A program made the position numbers and the translations under genes. Shown one piece after another: positions 22,850-34,614 of a DNA stretch of 64,000 nt. Position 1 is the stretch's first letter. The number at the start of each line of letters is the position of its first letter. The notes beneath the pieces were generated by a model that was not told the origin of the DNA, searched no databases, and worked only from the letters and a program-made list of their open reading frames with translations. The stretch comes from Odontocerum albicorne (Eukaryota; Arthropoda; Insecta; Trichoptera; Odontoceridae), in assembly GCA_949825065.1 (NCBI GenBank), contig OX463841.1, positions 18,484,479-18,548,478 on the forward strand, given 5' to 3'.

Positions 22850-23175
22850 CAAAAATACATATTGCAGGTTTCCCAAAGATTAATTGTGATAATAATTAAT
22901 AAACTTCCTGCCCGGTATCCCACGGCGGAGCTTTTCAGAGAGTATCAGGTCCTGAACATAGCCAATTTGCATCTCAAATCAATTCTCTGGCACTACCATC
23001 GAGAGGAAGGGAAGATGCAGACTCAGCAGAGACACATGACACGCATGGCAACTAATGAAATGTTCACCATCCCTAGAGTTAAGACCTCTTTTGCCCAAAG
23101 GCAATATGCTTATTTGGCTCACACGACATACAATGGCGTGCCGAATTCAATAAAGATAAAGATAGGAAAACCAGT
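22850..23175 (+). mobile_element. CR1/jockey-like LINE C-terminal fragment
   Basis: One open frame encodes VSQRLIVIIINKLPARYPT, AELFREYQVLNIANLHL and, near the end, TSFAQRQYAYLAH and YNGVP. The QxxxRxI...YPTxxLFxEYxVLNI pattern is that of CR1/jockey-type C-terminal regions. A perfect hairpin lies immediately after the fragment. Confidence 0.65.
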
Positions 23176-23181
23176 TAGACA

Positions 23182-23225
23182 GTCGATCGGAGCGTGGTTG
23201 TTATTGCGACCACGCTCCGATCGAC
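23182..23225. repeat. Perfect 17-bp hairpin
   Basis: GTCGATCGGAGCGTGGT and its exact reverse complement flank the 10-nt loop TGTTATTGCG. It sits at the edge of a LINE fragment and is richer in G+C than its surroundings. Confidence 0.95.
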
Positions 23226-23229
23226 TATT

Positions 23230-24940
23230 ACCAGGATGAATGACGTGTGGAAAATATTGGTGTGGACTCGTGAGTGTGGGTTTCTTCTTGTTGTTTTTGT
23301 GTTTCTGTATGTTTTTGTTTTTTTATTTTTATACTTATGATTGTGTGCGGTATATTGTGGGATAAATGTTTTTGGTCTTTCTGGAGTGATTATGTGTGAG
23401 GAGTTTAATTTCGCATGATGTTTCCAGTTGTAATTAAGTATCACTGTTTGTCAGGTTGATGAGAATGTGCAACGGGGTTTTGTTTTTGTGTAATAAAAAA
23501 TCGGAAAGAAGTATCGATTTATTTTTTCATGCTAAATATCCTCAGTGAGATACAGGCAAAAACCTAGTTTACTGGGGATACGACAAACGAAAAGCAACAA
23601 ACCCAGATCCATTAAAATTGTATGTCCAAATTAAATTACCTGTTGTTTTTTCACAAATTATGTATATTTCTTGTCATGTGTAATAATAAATAATAAATAA
23701 ACAAATAAAAAAAATATGTTATAAGTTACCATGCATACACACTTATTAATAAAGTTTTATTTTAACTCAGTAAGAATATAATATGCAAAGGCTTATTTCC
23801 TTTCTCCAAAACAAAAGCTTTAAAATCAATGTACGAGTATTATAATATTATACCTCTACAATAAGAATTGATTTTATGATAATAAAGCTAACAGGAAAAG
23901 TGAATAGTCATTTTGTTGCCATTGATTTTTTATTACAATATGAATAAAAATATATCTGTTGAAACACACACATATTTTTTAATGCTAGTATGGTTGAACA
24001 ATAATATACGCATTGTTCAAGGAACAACAAACAATTTGCTATAATAATACTGACTTGTGTACGTATTCACTGTCAGGTTTATTCAAATATTTTTACGGTT
24101 ATATAATATTTATCTGAGCATTAAAAAATTATTCATTCTTGATGGATTACCTTTGCTTGTATAAAATGAAAAACAAATTTCAAACAAAAAGTGAAATTTT
24201 GTAGAGAAATAAGTAAGCTTTCAAATAGCTTTTTTCTGGAACTTGACATTTTAAGACCTTTCAGAAAATAAAGATAACCTTTTACAGTGGCAAAATAAAG
24301 ATAACCTTTTACAAGATAACCTTTTACAGTTGTTTCCGAGGAATTCTGAGTATTGTAAAGGGTTTATTAAAATTGCTATATCTTAATAAACATTAAGAAT
24401 AATACAATGAAACTTTGTATATTCATTTAAAATACTTTAATAATATACTTTTTACTTGAGAAAATGTAGCATATGTGACAGTTCACAAATTTGCCTCAAT
24501 ACAACCTTGTAACGACGTTCAGTAATTTGAATTATTTTATCAACTTTAATATAAGCCTCGATTCTAATAAATAGCAAGTTATTTAGGTGAATCCATTACA
24601 TCAAACTAACGATAATGACAAATTAATACATCTTGTTACAAATTAGCAAAAATGTGGCAGTTTGTCAAAATCAAATAATATTTGGCGATGTTCGTCAAAA
24701 GTCACTACGTTAGTCTGCATTGGCTAGGGATGGGGTATACGATATTTAGATTTTCGATTTTTTTATACCTAAAATTAAATGTTCGTAATGAATATTAATT
24801 CAAAGTAGATCTTGGCCTATTTAAAGATATATACAAATCATACAATACATTAGAAAGTCAGTATAATGAAAATTAGGAATTAAAACGTCAGTTTAGAGAA
24901 AAACTATTTTTCGATTTATAAAAAACTATTTGATTTGTAA
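23230..24940. other. Unassigned A+T-rich intron sequence
   Basis: About 1.7 kb with a short internal tandem (AAGATAACCTTTTACA, three times near 24270-24330) and one TACGAGTA at 23832. Nothing else recognised. Confidence 0.4.
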
Positions 24941-24944
24941 AAAA

Positions 24945-25593
24945 AAGTGGTCTATATGGACCCTCAAGGGTAAATTTCGACTTGCAGGGGGTCTATGTCA
25001 GCGAGAAAAGAAAATGGGGGTGCACGAGATGTAAATGGGGGTCCACGTAAGCGGATCCCATTTAGGCAGATCATCAATATTTAAGCGTTCCGTAAAGGTC
25101 TTATTACACCTAACACAGATTGTGTGTACATAATACTTATATTAGACATAGAAAATACTTATATAAAGGAATCCAATGCAAATCACTGAACGTGGAGATT
25201 TAAGACTATACCTCACTAATTTGAAGCCAAATATTGAACCATTGCTATCAAGAGCATCAGGTTCACCCCTCTCATTAACAGTATTATTTGTGTATTAATT
25301 TTATTTAAGTATTTTACTAGGTTTTGATTTGTTCAGTTCCAAAGCCTATAATATTTACTTGCATTTTGTGTATTTTCAATAAAAGTGTGAATAAAAATTG
25401 TGCATGTTTTTATTTTTTTACAATTTTCCACTCTACAAAAACCTTATCAAGGTGAACAGTACTGTGTCAGCTGTCAAAAACACATTTGAAGTTGATAAGT
25501 TTAGGAAAATTCAATATTAGGCAGGCAGGGGGTCTACGGAAAACAAAAACATCGGTAAGTGGTCTACGGGGCGAAAAAGTTTGGGAAACTATG
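24945..25593. mobile_element. hAT-like MITE, one terminus visible
   Basis: The right end AAAAAGTTTGGGAAACTATG is a hAT-like terminus. GGGGGTCTACG and GGGGGTCCACG motifs repeat inside near both ends. The left terminus was not found. Confidence 0.45.
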
Positions 25594-25689
25594 ATCTTTT
25601 AGCGGAATACTTCTTATTTGAAGAGATGATGATAGTAGTTGTTGGTAAATAAATAAAATACGTTAAATCGCAATGCGGAAGGAGAGAGT

Positions 25690-26040
25690 GAATGAATGTT
25701 TTATTTATCAGTATGTGGGTATTTATAACATTTCAGAATGGGCGCGGGAGTGCGCCCGCGATATATTTTTATCTCGCTTCTGTGCGTGCAGAAATGGTCA
25801 ATTGAAGTATTGTAGATATCGTAAATAGTATTGTGGGTAACAATTTGTTTACGGAACCGGCGAGACAGCGTGATGCGTTCTCTTTCTACTATGGAATACG
25901 GCGCGATGTCCGGCCGCGTCAATGTTTTGGCATGTGACCTTCGGACTGTAAAATGTAATTCGTCGAGGTATCCAAAGGTCGTTTCGTCGGTCGTTGACCG
26001 TATGTGTTGACAATATTCAGCGACGACCGTGGATCCCACA
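25690..26040 (-). other. G+C-richer block, possible solo LTR
   Basis: The minus strand begins TGTGGGATCCACGG, is open for 112 codons with no recognisable domain, and ends with GTTATAAATACCC and AATAAAACATTC. A TATA-like box followed by AATAAA fits an LTR, but the far end and a target duplication are not clear. Confidence 0.25.
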
Positions 26041-26048
26041 ATCTAAAC

Positions 26049-26540
26049 CAAGAGTACCCAAACTTTTTTCGGCCGCAGACCCCTTTACCAAAAGCTTTTA
26101 AAACCATCGACCCCCTAGTCATTTACTTTACTTACTCAAATTAATAAGTTTGTACAGTACTCGATTTTAAATATTTCACTAGATATCAAACTTTTTATTT
26201 TAATCACTTGTAATTAAGGATTGAAAAAGATAAAAAGACCACGGATTATGCATTGCATTATCTTGTGCAATATTTAATATTGAAATCTGCGCTGACGAAA
26301 ATTAAAGTAAAAAAATACGAGCAGAGTTTTTTTTAAATTTTTGATATTTAGGAAATAAATATGTAAATTCAAAAAAAGTACAAATATTGACAAATATTCT
26401 TAATTAGGTACCTATTGGAATCATAGATATTTTGAAGTAACAAACAAATAGCAGTAGTAAGGGGGTCTATTTTTGCTGTCGTCGACCCTCAAATTTTTCG
26501 ACCCCTAGAAAAATCAAATCGACTACTTTGGGAACTCCTG
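26049..26540 (-). mobile_element. hAT MITE with perfect 8-bp target duplication
   Basis: ATCTAAAC occurs on both sides (26041-26048 and 26541-26548). Termini are CAAGAGTACCCAAAC and (revcomp of right) CAGGAGTTCCCAAAG. The 492-bp body has no coding capacity. Orientation is given relative to the copy at 22072. Confidence 0.85.
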
Positions 26541-26884
26541 ATCTAAACTCTATGAATATTTATATCAACTGCAAATTTTACTTTTTAAATAAATCCCCTT
26601 AAAAAATATAAATAAAATATCCGATATTCTTAAGATTTGGTTTGAAACATTCAAATATTTATTTGTTCTAAAAATTCAAAACATTTTAACCGATTTTACA
26701 TAGAAATAAAACATTTTCAGAAACGGTTGAAATAAATAAAGATTCGCATAAAATTATACATTTGATTGAAAGAAAAAACGAAAATAATTCTCGGCGATTA
26801 ATTATTAACCCAGTCACTTAATAAAAAAGCGAATTGCAAAGAAGGTCTACTAAATAGTAAAAAAATATTAAATAATCAGCGATA

Positions 26885-27215
26885 ATTGTGAACTTAATGC
26901 TGATGTATTGAGTAAGATAAAGAAGAGCACTCTTAGATGATTTGGGCATATAGAACGAATGAATGGTGAAAGACAAATATTAAGTGCAAATGTGAGCTGG
27001 AGGCGTGGTAAAAGAAGACGAAGGTAAGAATGGTTAGACCAAGTTAATTAAATTATGAATGAAAGAAACGTAGAAAGTCAGAGAATTCGTATAAACTGCA
27101 TAAAAAGTTGAATAGATGTAGAAGAAGCGAAGGACGTGTATTGATATAGGAACGTCTAGCACTAGCTCCTCTCTGTCTACGCCGACAATGAAATGTCGTG
27201 ATGGTATGTATGTAT
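26885..27215 (+). mobile_element. RTE-like LINE 3' relic
   Basis: DVLSKIKKSTLR-like opening, HIERMNGERQI and RGKRRR-WLDQ blocks are recognisable; the end GTGATGGTATGTATGTAT is shared with other copies. Confidence 0.55.
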
Positions 27216-27229
27216 ATTTTTCTTCAGTT

Positions 27230-27868
27230 TCAATCTTGGGGATTGGTTAGCAGCAAAGCCCCGCATCTCCTCTTCCACTTCGCTCGGTCTTCAGCGATTC
27301 TCTTGAGCTATGTATAGGAAGGAGATGCAGTCCATATCGTGGCATATTTGCTCCAGATACTCCCGGCGAAGACGCTCTTTGCCAATCGATCCCTCAATAA
27401 TTCCCTCCTATATTGTGCCGGAGATTTTCATGTCGCAGCATATGACCCATCCATTCTGCACGCCTTTCCGATATGGTGTTTGACAGGTGCCTGGTTTCTT
27501 CGATCTTGCTGAGAACCTCGTCATTTGTAAAGTGGTATCTCCAGGAAATCCTTAGGATACGTCTATAGGTCCACATCTCGAAGGTCTTCAATCTTTTTCG
27601 ATCCCTTTCGCCTATGCACCATATCTCGCAACCATACATCAAAATACTCCACACATACGAGTATGTTTTGACCAATTGCTTGCGGAGCTTTAGGACCATG
27701 TTGTTGAATTCAAAAATCTTTGATTTCTTATTAAAAGCGAGTTTTGCTCGGTGGATGCAACTGTTAACCTCTCTTTTTGTACGGCCATCCCATGTGATCT
27801 TGCTTCCAAGATAGACAAACTCTTTTGCGTTCTTAAGTGCAGCTCCTGACATTAGTATGTTCATTTGA
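27230..27868 (-). mobile_element. RTE-like LINE C-terminal fragment with a 2-residue insertion
   Basis: One open frame (156 codons) encodes LKNAKEFVYLGSKITWDGRT, then LVKTYSYVWSILMYGCEIW, FEMWTYRRILRISW and EWMGHMLRHENL, the standard order of an RTE-type LINE C-terminus. The family pattern KTYVWS is interrupted here by Ser-Tyr, encoded by a 6-bp CTCGTA insertion at 27656-27663. The 5' side runs directly into the 42-bp minisatellite. Confidence 0.8.
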
Positions 27869-27874
27869 TGTTCG

Positions 27875-28888
27875 TCTCTGTATGTATGTATATACGAGTA
27901 GATAATAAATATAAGAAAATTTGCTCTGTATGTATGTATATAGATAATAAATATAAGAAAATTTGCTCTGTATGTATGTACATAGATAATAAATTTGATC
28001 TGTATGTATGTATATAGATAATAATTATAAGAAAATTTGCTCTGTACGTATGTACATAGATAATAAATATAAGAAATTTGCTCTGTATGTATGTATATAA
28101 GTATAATAAATAAAAGAAAATTTGCTCTGTATGTATGTATATATAATAAATATAAGAAAATTTGTTCTGTATGTATGAATATAGATAATAAATATAAGAA
28201 AATTGGCTCTGTATGTATGTATATAAATAATAAATATAAGAAAATTCGTTGTAAAATATTTTAACAATAACATAAGAAAATTCGCTCTGTACGTATGTAT
28301 ATAGATAATAAATATAAGAAAATTTGCTCTGTACGTATGTACTCGTATATATACATATTGTATAATAAATATAAGAAAATTTGCTGTGTATGTATGTATA
28401 TAGATAATAAATATAAGAAAATTTGCTCTGCATATTTGTATATAGATAATAAATATAAGAAAATTTTCTCTGTATGTATGTATATAGATAATAAATATAA
28501 GAAAATTTGCTCTGTATGTATGTATATAGATAATTAATATAAGAAAATTTTCTCTGTATGTATGTATATAGATAATAAATATAAGAAAATTTTCTCTGTA
28601 TGTATGTATATAGATAATAAATATAAGAAAATTTGCTCTGTATGTATGTATATAGATAATAAATATAAGAAAATTTTCTCTGTATGTATGTATATAGATA
28701 ATAAATATAAGAAAATTTTCTCTGTATGTATGTATATATATAATAAATATAAGAAAATTTGCTCTGTATGTATGTATATAGATATTAAATATAAGAAAAT
28801 TTTCTCTGTATGTATGTATATAGATAATAAATATAAGAAAATTTTCTCTGTATGTATGTATATAGATAATAAATATAAGAAAATTTGC
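27875..28888. repeat. Minisatellite, 42-bp unit, about 23 copies
   Basis: Units read TCTGTATGTATGTATATAGA then TAATAAATATAAGAAAATTT and GC/TC. The period is a multiple of three, so long frames stay open on both strands (14-residue repeats CMYIDNKYKKICSV on plus); I regard them as a by-product. Units vary at the TTGC/TTTC position. Two units carry an inserted CGAG or CTCG with duplicated TA. Confidence 0.95.
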
Positions 28889-28889
28889 T

Positions 28890-31285
28890 TTCGATATCTA
28901 TGTGTTATATCATATTAAATAGAAATGTTATTAGATTTAATAAATCAAGAAACAAGTGGTGGCAAAAAATCGTGACCAAATCGCAAAAGAAAGTAAATTT
29001 TGTAAAATGTGTTATACATATTATGTACTACATAAAATATTCAAGCTTTTGTACAAATCATATGAATAAATCAAGTCGTCAAGTTTTCCGTATCATTCAT
29101 TATAGTATTGGTAATTTTAAATAATATGTTTAATTTTAACTTTTTTTAGTTATAAATGCCACATAATTGTTATTCAAACATTTTTTTTAAATAATATCTA
29201 AGGAAACAAAAAATATAATTTTCTTTTGACATGTTTTTCATTTTACGTCATAAATATGTAATAAAAATATATTGTTGAGTTTATGTGTTAATTTATACTA
29301 AGAAACAATAAAACAAATGACAATGTATTCTCGCTACAAATACTAAGAAACATTGTTTTTACTTTTAAGTTTTTTAATCAATGATTAATTCAAACACTTT
29401 CAATATTAATTTTATTTCATTTTAAATAGAAATAATTGTAGTTACATATAAATTTTTAGCATTTTATATAAATTCCCGAAAACTTCGAAACAAAATATTC
29501 AATATTATTTGTAAAAGAAAAAAAGTTTACTTTTTTCAGTGATTATTTTGTGAATTTTCTAATGCATTCGATATGAGAGTTTCTCGTATATGTGTTCGAC
29601 GCGGAATTTTGTTTTTTTTTATATTTACGCGGAATTTTGTTATATGCTTTTTGTTTAGCAAAATACACTAAACTTTATCATTATTTTATATTAAACAGTA
29701 TAAAACACGACTTATCTTACAGTTTATTAAAATTAATGACAAGATACAACTTGAAAAGCTTTGATTTAAAAAAAATTGTGTATAAAAAATAGTAATGTGA
29801 ATTTTGTCAAGAATAGTCGACTCAGTTTATTCATAATAACATCAAACCACGCACCTTGGACGAATTCCCTGGAGAAGGCATTTCAAACCCAACCTGAGTA
29901 ACACAAAATTATTTCAGTTCTAAAGAAACAAACAATTATTTTTAATAAAATATTTAATAATAAATTACTTTGTTATTCTACTAATTATTGTATTCGACAT
30001 TAATTCCAGCTACACGTGTTCCTACATCTTATCCCGAGGCTCTCTTCAGGCAGAATGATATCAGTTTTTATGAGAACATTGCTTAGGAGTATATTATGAG
30101 AGTGTCACACTACTATAGACCAGCCAAATCAAAAGAGTGTGATATATTTACGGAAATATTTCAATTTTAATGAATCGTGTAGCGGAAATTAATGTAATTA
30201 ATGGAATAACAAAACAATTTATTGTTAAATATTCTAATATGAAGTTACGTTAAGTCAAAGCCAAAACTTTTGATAAACTTTTTTACTATTTCTATACCAA
30301 TAGTTAGATTATTTGTGTAATTAATTGAAAAAAAACTGTGATTTTTATTTTCGTTTGTATGCATTTAAAAATACTCGTATTTAACAATGGGAATACAAAT
30401 AATGTATCCAAAAAGCCCTTAAATGTATCCGTGAAAATAAAATTGGATTTAATGTTGGTTCAGAGTTTACCAAAGAGTTATTGATACGATTGGATATTTT
30501 CTATTCATATCATAAATTCCTTTTGATTCAACTGTGATTTCACTTTTAGATAATCTTTTGTTACATCGTTATCATATCAATAGAAAACATTTGATAATAC
30601 CAATTGTATTAAAATTTCATGGACCTAGATACATAATAGTCCAATTCTCCAAAATCATTCAAATAATGAACATCCCCCAGCCCTTACAAGCATACAACAG
30701 TAGGGGGTTACTTAAAATAACTAAAATAGTAATATTTCAATCGTGCTTCTTGAATTCTACACTATTTTTTTCCTATTTTCGCCATACCACACATTTTTTA
30801 TTCTAACCATATAATTTATCTTGTTATTTTTTTAATTGTCATTTTGACTGTAGTAAAGTTTTCAAGCTTAATATAATAATTGAGGTGATTGCTTTATTCA
30901 TATACATCCATAAAGTCTACTTCTAACCATAACTGTAATTGAAATGAGCCCTTCAAGTCATATGGAGGATCGATTGAATTAATGATATACTTGATTAAAC
31001 ACTTCTATGCGTTACACCTTCACCCCAAATTACTTGGGAGGGTTAATACAAAAGGGTGGGAAGGTCTAGACATATACAATTTCATTTTGTTAGTTTCGTA
31101 GTTGAAATTAAATGTGTATATCCGAAATCATGTATAGAGATGCAACGATTTATATAGAAAGATATATAATTAAGAGACATTTGAAGGAACAATCAGGATT
31201 ACTTTGAAGTGACGAAGCTCATCAATAAATAATTTCGAGTATTGTACTGAAGTGTAAATGAGCTGCTCATATTGCACAGATAGGA
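28890..31285. other. Unassigned A+T-rich intron sequence
   Basis: About 2.4 kb with no coding signal, repeat match or terminal repeat that I could see; one TACTCGTA at 30372. Confidence 0.4.
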
Positions 31286-31289
31286 ACTC

Positions 31290-32050
31290 AATGATAAACT
31301 AGCACTGCCAATCAATATTCTCTCAACGGCATCTCAGGACCAAGAAGATGTCCCAAAACCCAGTTGATCGATGAAATCCTAAAGTTCGAAGGCGCGTGCT
31401 GGCAGAGAATAGGGAGAAAAAGAAAGTAATGCGGTGTCTTTACTCTGGAGTAGATAGTTATTAACATATCTACAGGTCGTCTCTGATCAGTGTCACTACT
31501 TGTGGCTAATCCCCTGTTAGCGGAGTTATAAATTGTTGCCGGCACAAAGTAGAAACGGCGATTATTCAAAGAGGACTTGACCACTCTGATTCGGCCAGCA
31601 ATACCAACCACTTTCTTGCAATACTGAAATTTTGGTCGAAATAATAATGAAACACATCCCAAAAATAATTGTCTTCAAGTGCTTCTTAAAGTTGCACACG
31701 CCACCCATAAATCTGATACTAGGAGATAGAACATTTAATACTACAGAACCGGCAACTACAAAAGCTTTATTATTATGTCCCGCCCTATTGGATTGATGCC
31801 GAACAACCAATTTAATAGACGAAAAGAAATCGACCTCAAATTTATACTTCTCTCCGAAGGAACATCCCTTAGATACAGATTGGAACGATACAATGAAGAC
31901 ATCCCATTAAAGGACTTGAAAACGAAGTTTAGAAACAATTCATTCGCGACGCAAGCTATTTTAGACTTGACAAGCGGACTATTCTGGCAATATTTTTGAC
32001 TACCATATAGGTATATCAACCTAGCAACTGCATTAAAAACACAATAAGTA
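31290..32050 (-). mobile_element. L2/CR1-like LINE C-terminal coding remnant
   Basis: On the minus strand, broken frames contain VVAGSVVLNVLSPSIRF followed by CNFKKHLKT, matching the AGxxxWNSLPxxIR...FKKxLKT block that ends L2/CR1-type proteins. Other copies of the same block are at 2385, 50460 and 56245. Confidence 0.55.
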
Positions 32051-32689
32051 TGAATATAAATAACAAGTTGCAACCCGTGAAATATTCACGGAAGTAAAAC
32101 AAATTCTACATTTATGAAAATATGTATTCGTAAATGTAGAATTTGTTTATATATATCATTTATACATCGTCCCCTTTTACACCGGTTCAAAAATTGTTAG
32201 CTAGGTATTTAAAATTCGTTCAGTTATCACGGACCCACTGAGATTCAAATTTTGAATTACTTTCGGAGAGAATCCAAGTATTCCTCTCTCGTTCTCTTGT
32301 ATTCAAAATTCAATTCTCGTATTCTTTCTTTGACGACAATCGTCGTACGGGTTTTTGCCTATTTATATTATGATTATATAAAGTACTTAATAAAATCAAA
32401 ACTAGGATTTTTCTTCCTTCATTGCGTACAAAAAATCTAAAACTGCTTATTTTTATCAGTTGCCTTCAAAAAATTATATCACAATTAAAACACGTCTAAG
32501 AAGTAATGAATTTTATGATCATTTTTAAGCCACTTTTTGAATTGACACACATATAATTTTAAATAATTCTTAAAATTTTTTTTTTCTAAAAACAAAGCTA
32601 TTCAAGTTGCATTATTATCTAAAAAATAGATTTTAGATAAATCTCACAAAATTAACGAATATGCATTAATTTATTACGGTTTAGTAATA

Positions 32690-33312
32690 GTAATGCACCC
32701 GACTTCACGCCGAACAGCGAGAAGAAACCCTAGAGAGTGAAACTCCAGAGAGTGCAGAACAAGGCATTCAAGATATCTTTTAACACCCATCCCAGAACAA
32801 ATCTTACCCGACTTCACGCTGAACAGCGAGAAGAAACCCTACAACACCACATTCTCGCTTGGACCGTGAAGTTCTATAAAAGCCAACAAAATCACAGCAA
32901 TCCCTTAGTCGCTGCCCTGGGGGCTTACGAGAGTAAATCCGACCTACCCTTCCGTTATAAGCACAAGCTCCCGAAGCATTATCTGTTGCCTGACTAGTCC
33001 ACCTACAGTATTAGCTGGGACGACCAAGGTCTGAGTGAATGTAATGGAATACAAGTAGCCTGAACGAGTAAACTTTTTCTTGCTAAATAATTAGTGTAAG
33101 AATTGTTATCTAGTTATAAGTAGTATGTAGGTGTAAATTATTTTTAAGCAATCATATATTAAGATTGTAAAAAATAAAATAAAATGACATGTAGGAAAAT
33201 AAGATTAAGTAAGTTCATAAATGATAACATATAATTAAGATTAGTTAAGAAATAAATTTGTATATAGGTGTTTGACAAATGTTTGTACAATATTTTACTT
33301 TGTTTAATAAAA
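32690..33312 (+). mobile_element. Jockey-type LINE family J, 3' end
   Basis: Frame 32737-32997 reads KLQRVQNKAFKISFNTHPRT, HAEQREETLQHHILAWTVKF and ends LPKHYLLPD, the LQRVQNKALR... C-terminus of jockey-type LINEs. A ~310-bp 3' UTR and oligo-A follow. A 33-bp segment of the coding part (ACTTCACGC...GAAGAAACCCTA) is present twice, at 32701 and 32811. Confidence 0.7.
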
Positions 33313-33317
33313 AAAGT

Positions 33318-33570
33318 AATAGTAATGAAAGGACAATTTATATAGCGTCGTTTAAAGAGCAAACTCTCCTCAAGGGCGCTCTTACTCGAGATTCGAACCA
33401 ACTTTTATTGACAGATTTAAAACATTACAAAATAAATATATATATGATATAAATTGGGTATAAGGATAGGATGGTGGCGGCTGCGGCCATTAAATTAGGT
33501 ACTTCTTCGCATCTAAACATATGTTTAGATAAATATATTTGGTAAAAAAACTGCAGAAAACTTAACAAGA
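33318..33570 (-). mobile_element. L2-like LINE 3' tail
   Basis: GGACAATTTATATAGCGTCG and GAGCGCC-type stem, followed by the conserved GCGGCCATTAAATTAGGTAC segment also found at 2225 and 56015. Confidence 0.6.
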
Positions 33571-33595
33571 TAATGTGAACTACGAAAAAACCTGC

Positions 33596-33985
33596 GAAAA
33601 GACATACATCATCGAGTCCAGAGCCGACACTGTCAAAACCAAAAATCTCCTTCGAACCAGCGAAATGAAGGTACTCAGGAGTATCGCTGGCAAAACCCTT
33701 CGTGATAGAGTACGAAACACAGAAATCAGAAGGACATGCGAAGTTGAAGATATTGTCAGATGGGGACGACAGAGAAGAAGGTTCTGGAACGAACAAGTAT
33801 CCAGAATGGCGGAACCAAGAGCCGTAAGAATGGCCAGGGACAGTATCCCCCAAGCAAGTAGACCTCCAGGACCACCTCCCAAAAGATGGAAAGACAGCTG
33901 GCAGTCGACGTCACAAGAGGCAAACAATGATGCAGGACTATAACAGGCTAACAGGCCTAAAATAAGATGAAGAAGAAGATATTCA
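33596..33985 (+). mobile_element. RTE-like LINE C-terminal fragment
   Basis: Open frame of 122 codons: ESRADTVKTKNLLRTSEMKV, EVEDIVRWGRQRRRFWNEQ, RMAEPRAVRMARDSIPQA, then PPKRWKDSWQSTSQ. Terminates at AAGATGAAGAAGAAGAT. Same subfamily as 9213 and 19118; the least damaged of the three. Confidence 0.75.
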
Positions 33986-34511
33986 CACTTTTGAATTTAG
34001 GTGTAGCTTAGTGTAGTGTCAATATATATTCTTAAGTAAGTATTTTTTAACTTTTAAGATAGCATTATAAATATATTTAACTTTATTCATTTTGAAAAGA
34101 ATAAATAAAATAAAAAAATTGTCGATCCCCCAAAATACAGAGGCCCTATGACATCAAACCCTTAAAAATGTATCTTAAGCCACTGGTTAAAATGTCAAGG
34201 CATTTATAACAAAAACATGTGATTAACTCTCAAATCGAATGTAAACAAAAAAAACAAAATAAATGACATAACGCATTATCGGTACTATTAAAATGTATTT
34301 AATCAATATATTGACAATAGGGACATTTGAAAAATAATGTAATATTAATTTCTTCGAACACAATCGATTGGCGTCTCTCTTTGAAGAATGATATTATGTC
34401 CTACGAATACCTTATTAATTCAATATTGGTTCTAACAAAATTTCATGGAATATTTCACATTCAATTTTTTTTTCAGTACTACCCTTTCAAGTTTATTAAT
34501 TTTGAAGTTTT

Positions 34512-34610
34512 AAATAATAATAATAAAATAACAATTATATAACGCCTTTAGAGGTCAGAATCTCAAGGGCGCTCTAATTCGAAAATCGAATCCACTATTT
34601 TTGAGATATT
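34512..34610 (-). mobile_element. L2-like LINE 3' tail
   Basis: AATAATAATAATAAAATAAC then a TATATAACGCC/GGGCGCTC stem. The pogo-like element begins immediately to its right. Confidence 0.5.
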
Positions 34611-34614
34611 CGTA

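Noticed and set aside
27861..28918. Long repetitive open frames on both strands in the 42-bp array
   Set aside because: The period is a multiple of three and the unit lacks stops, so frames stay open automatically; no start context, splice sites or family match.
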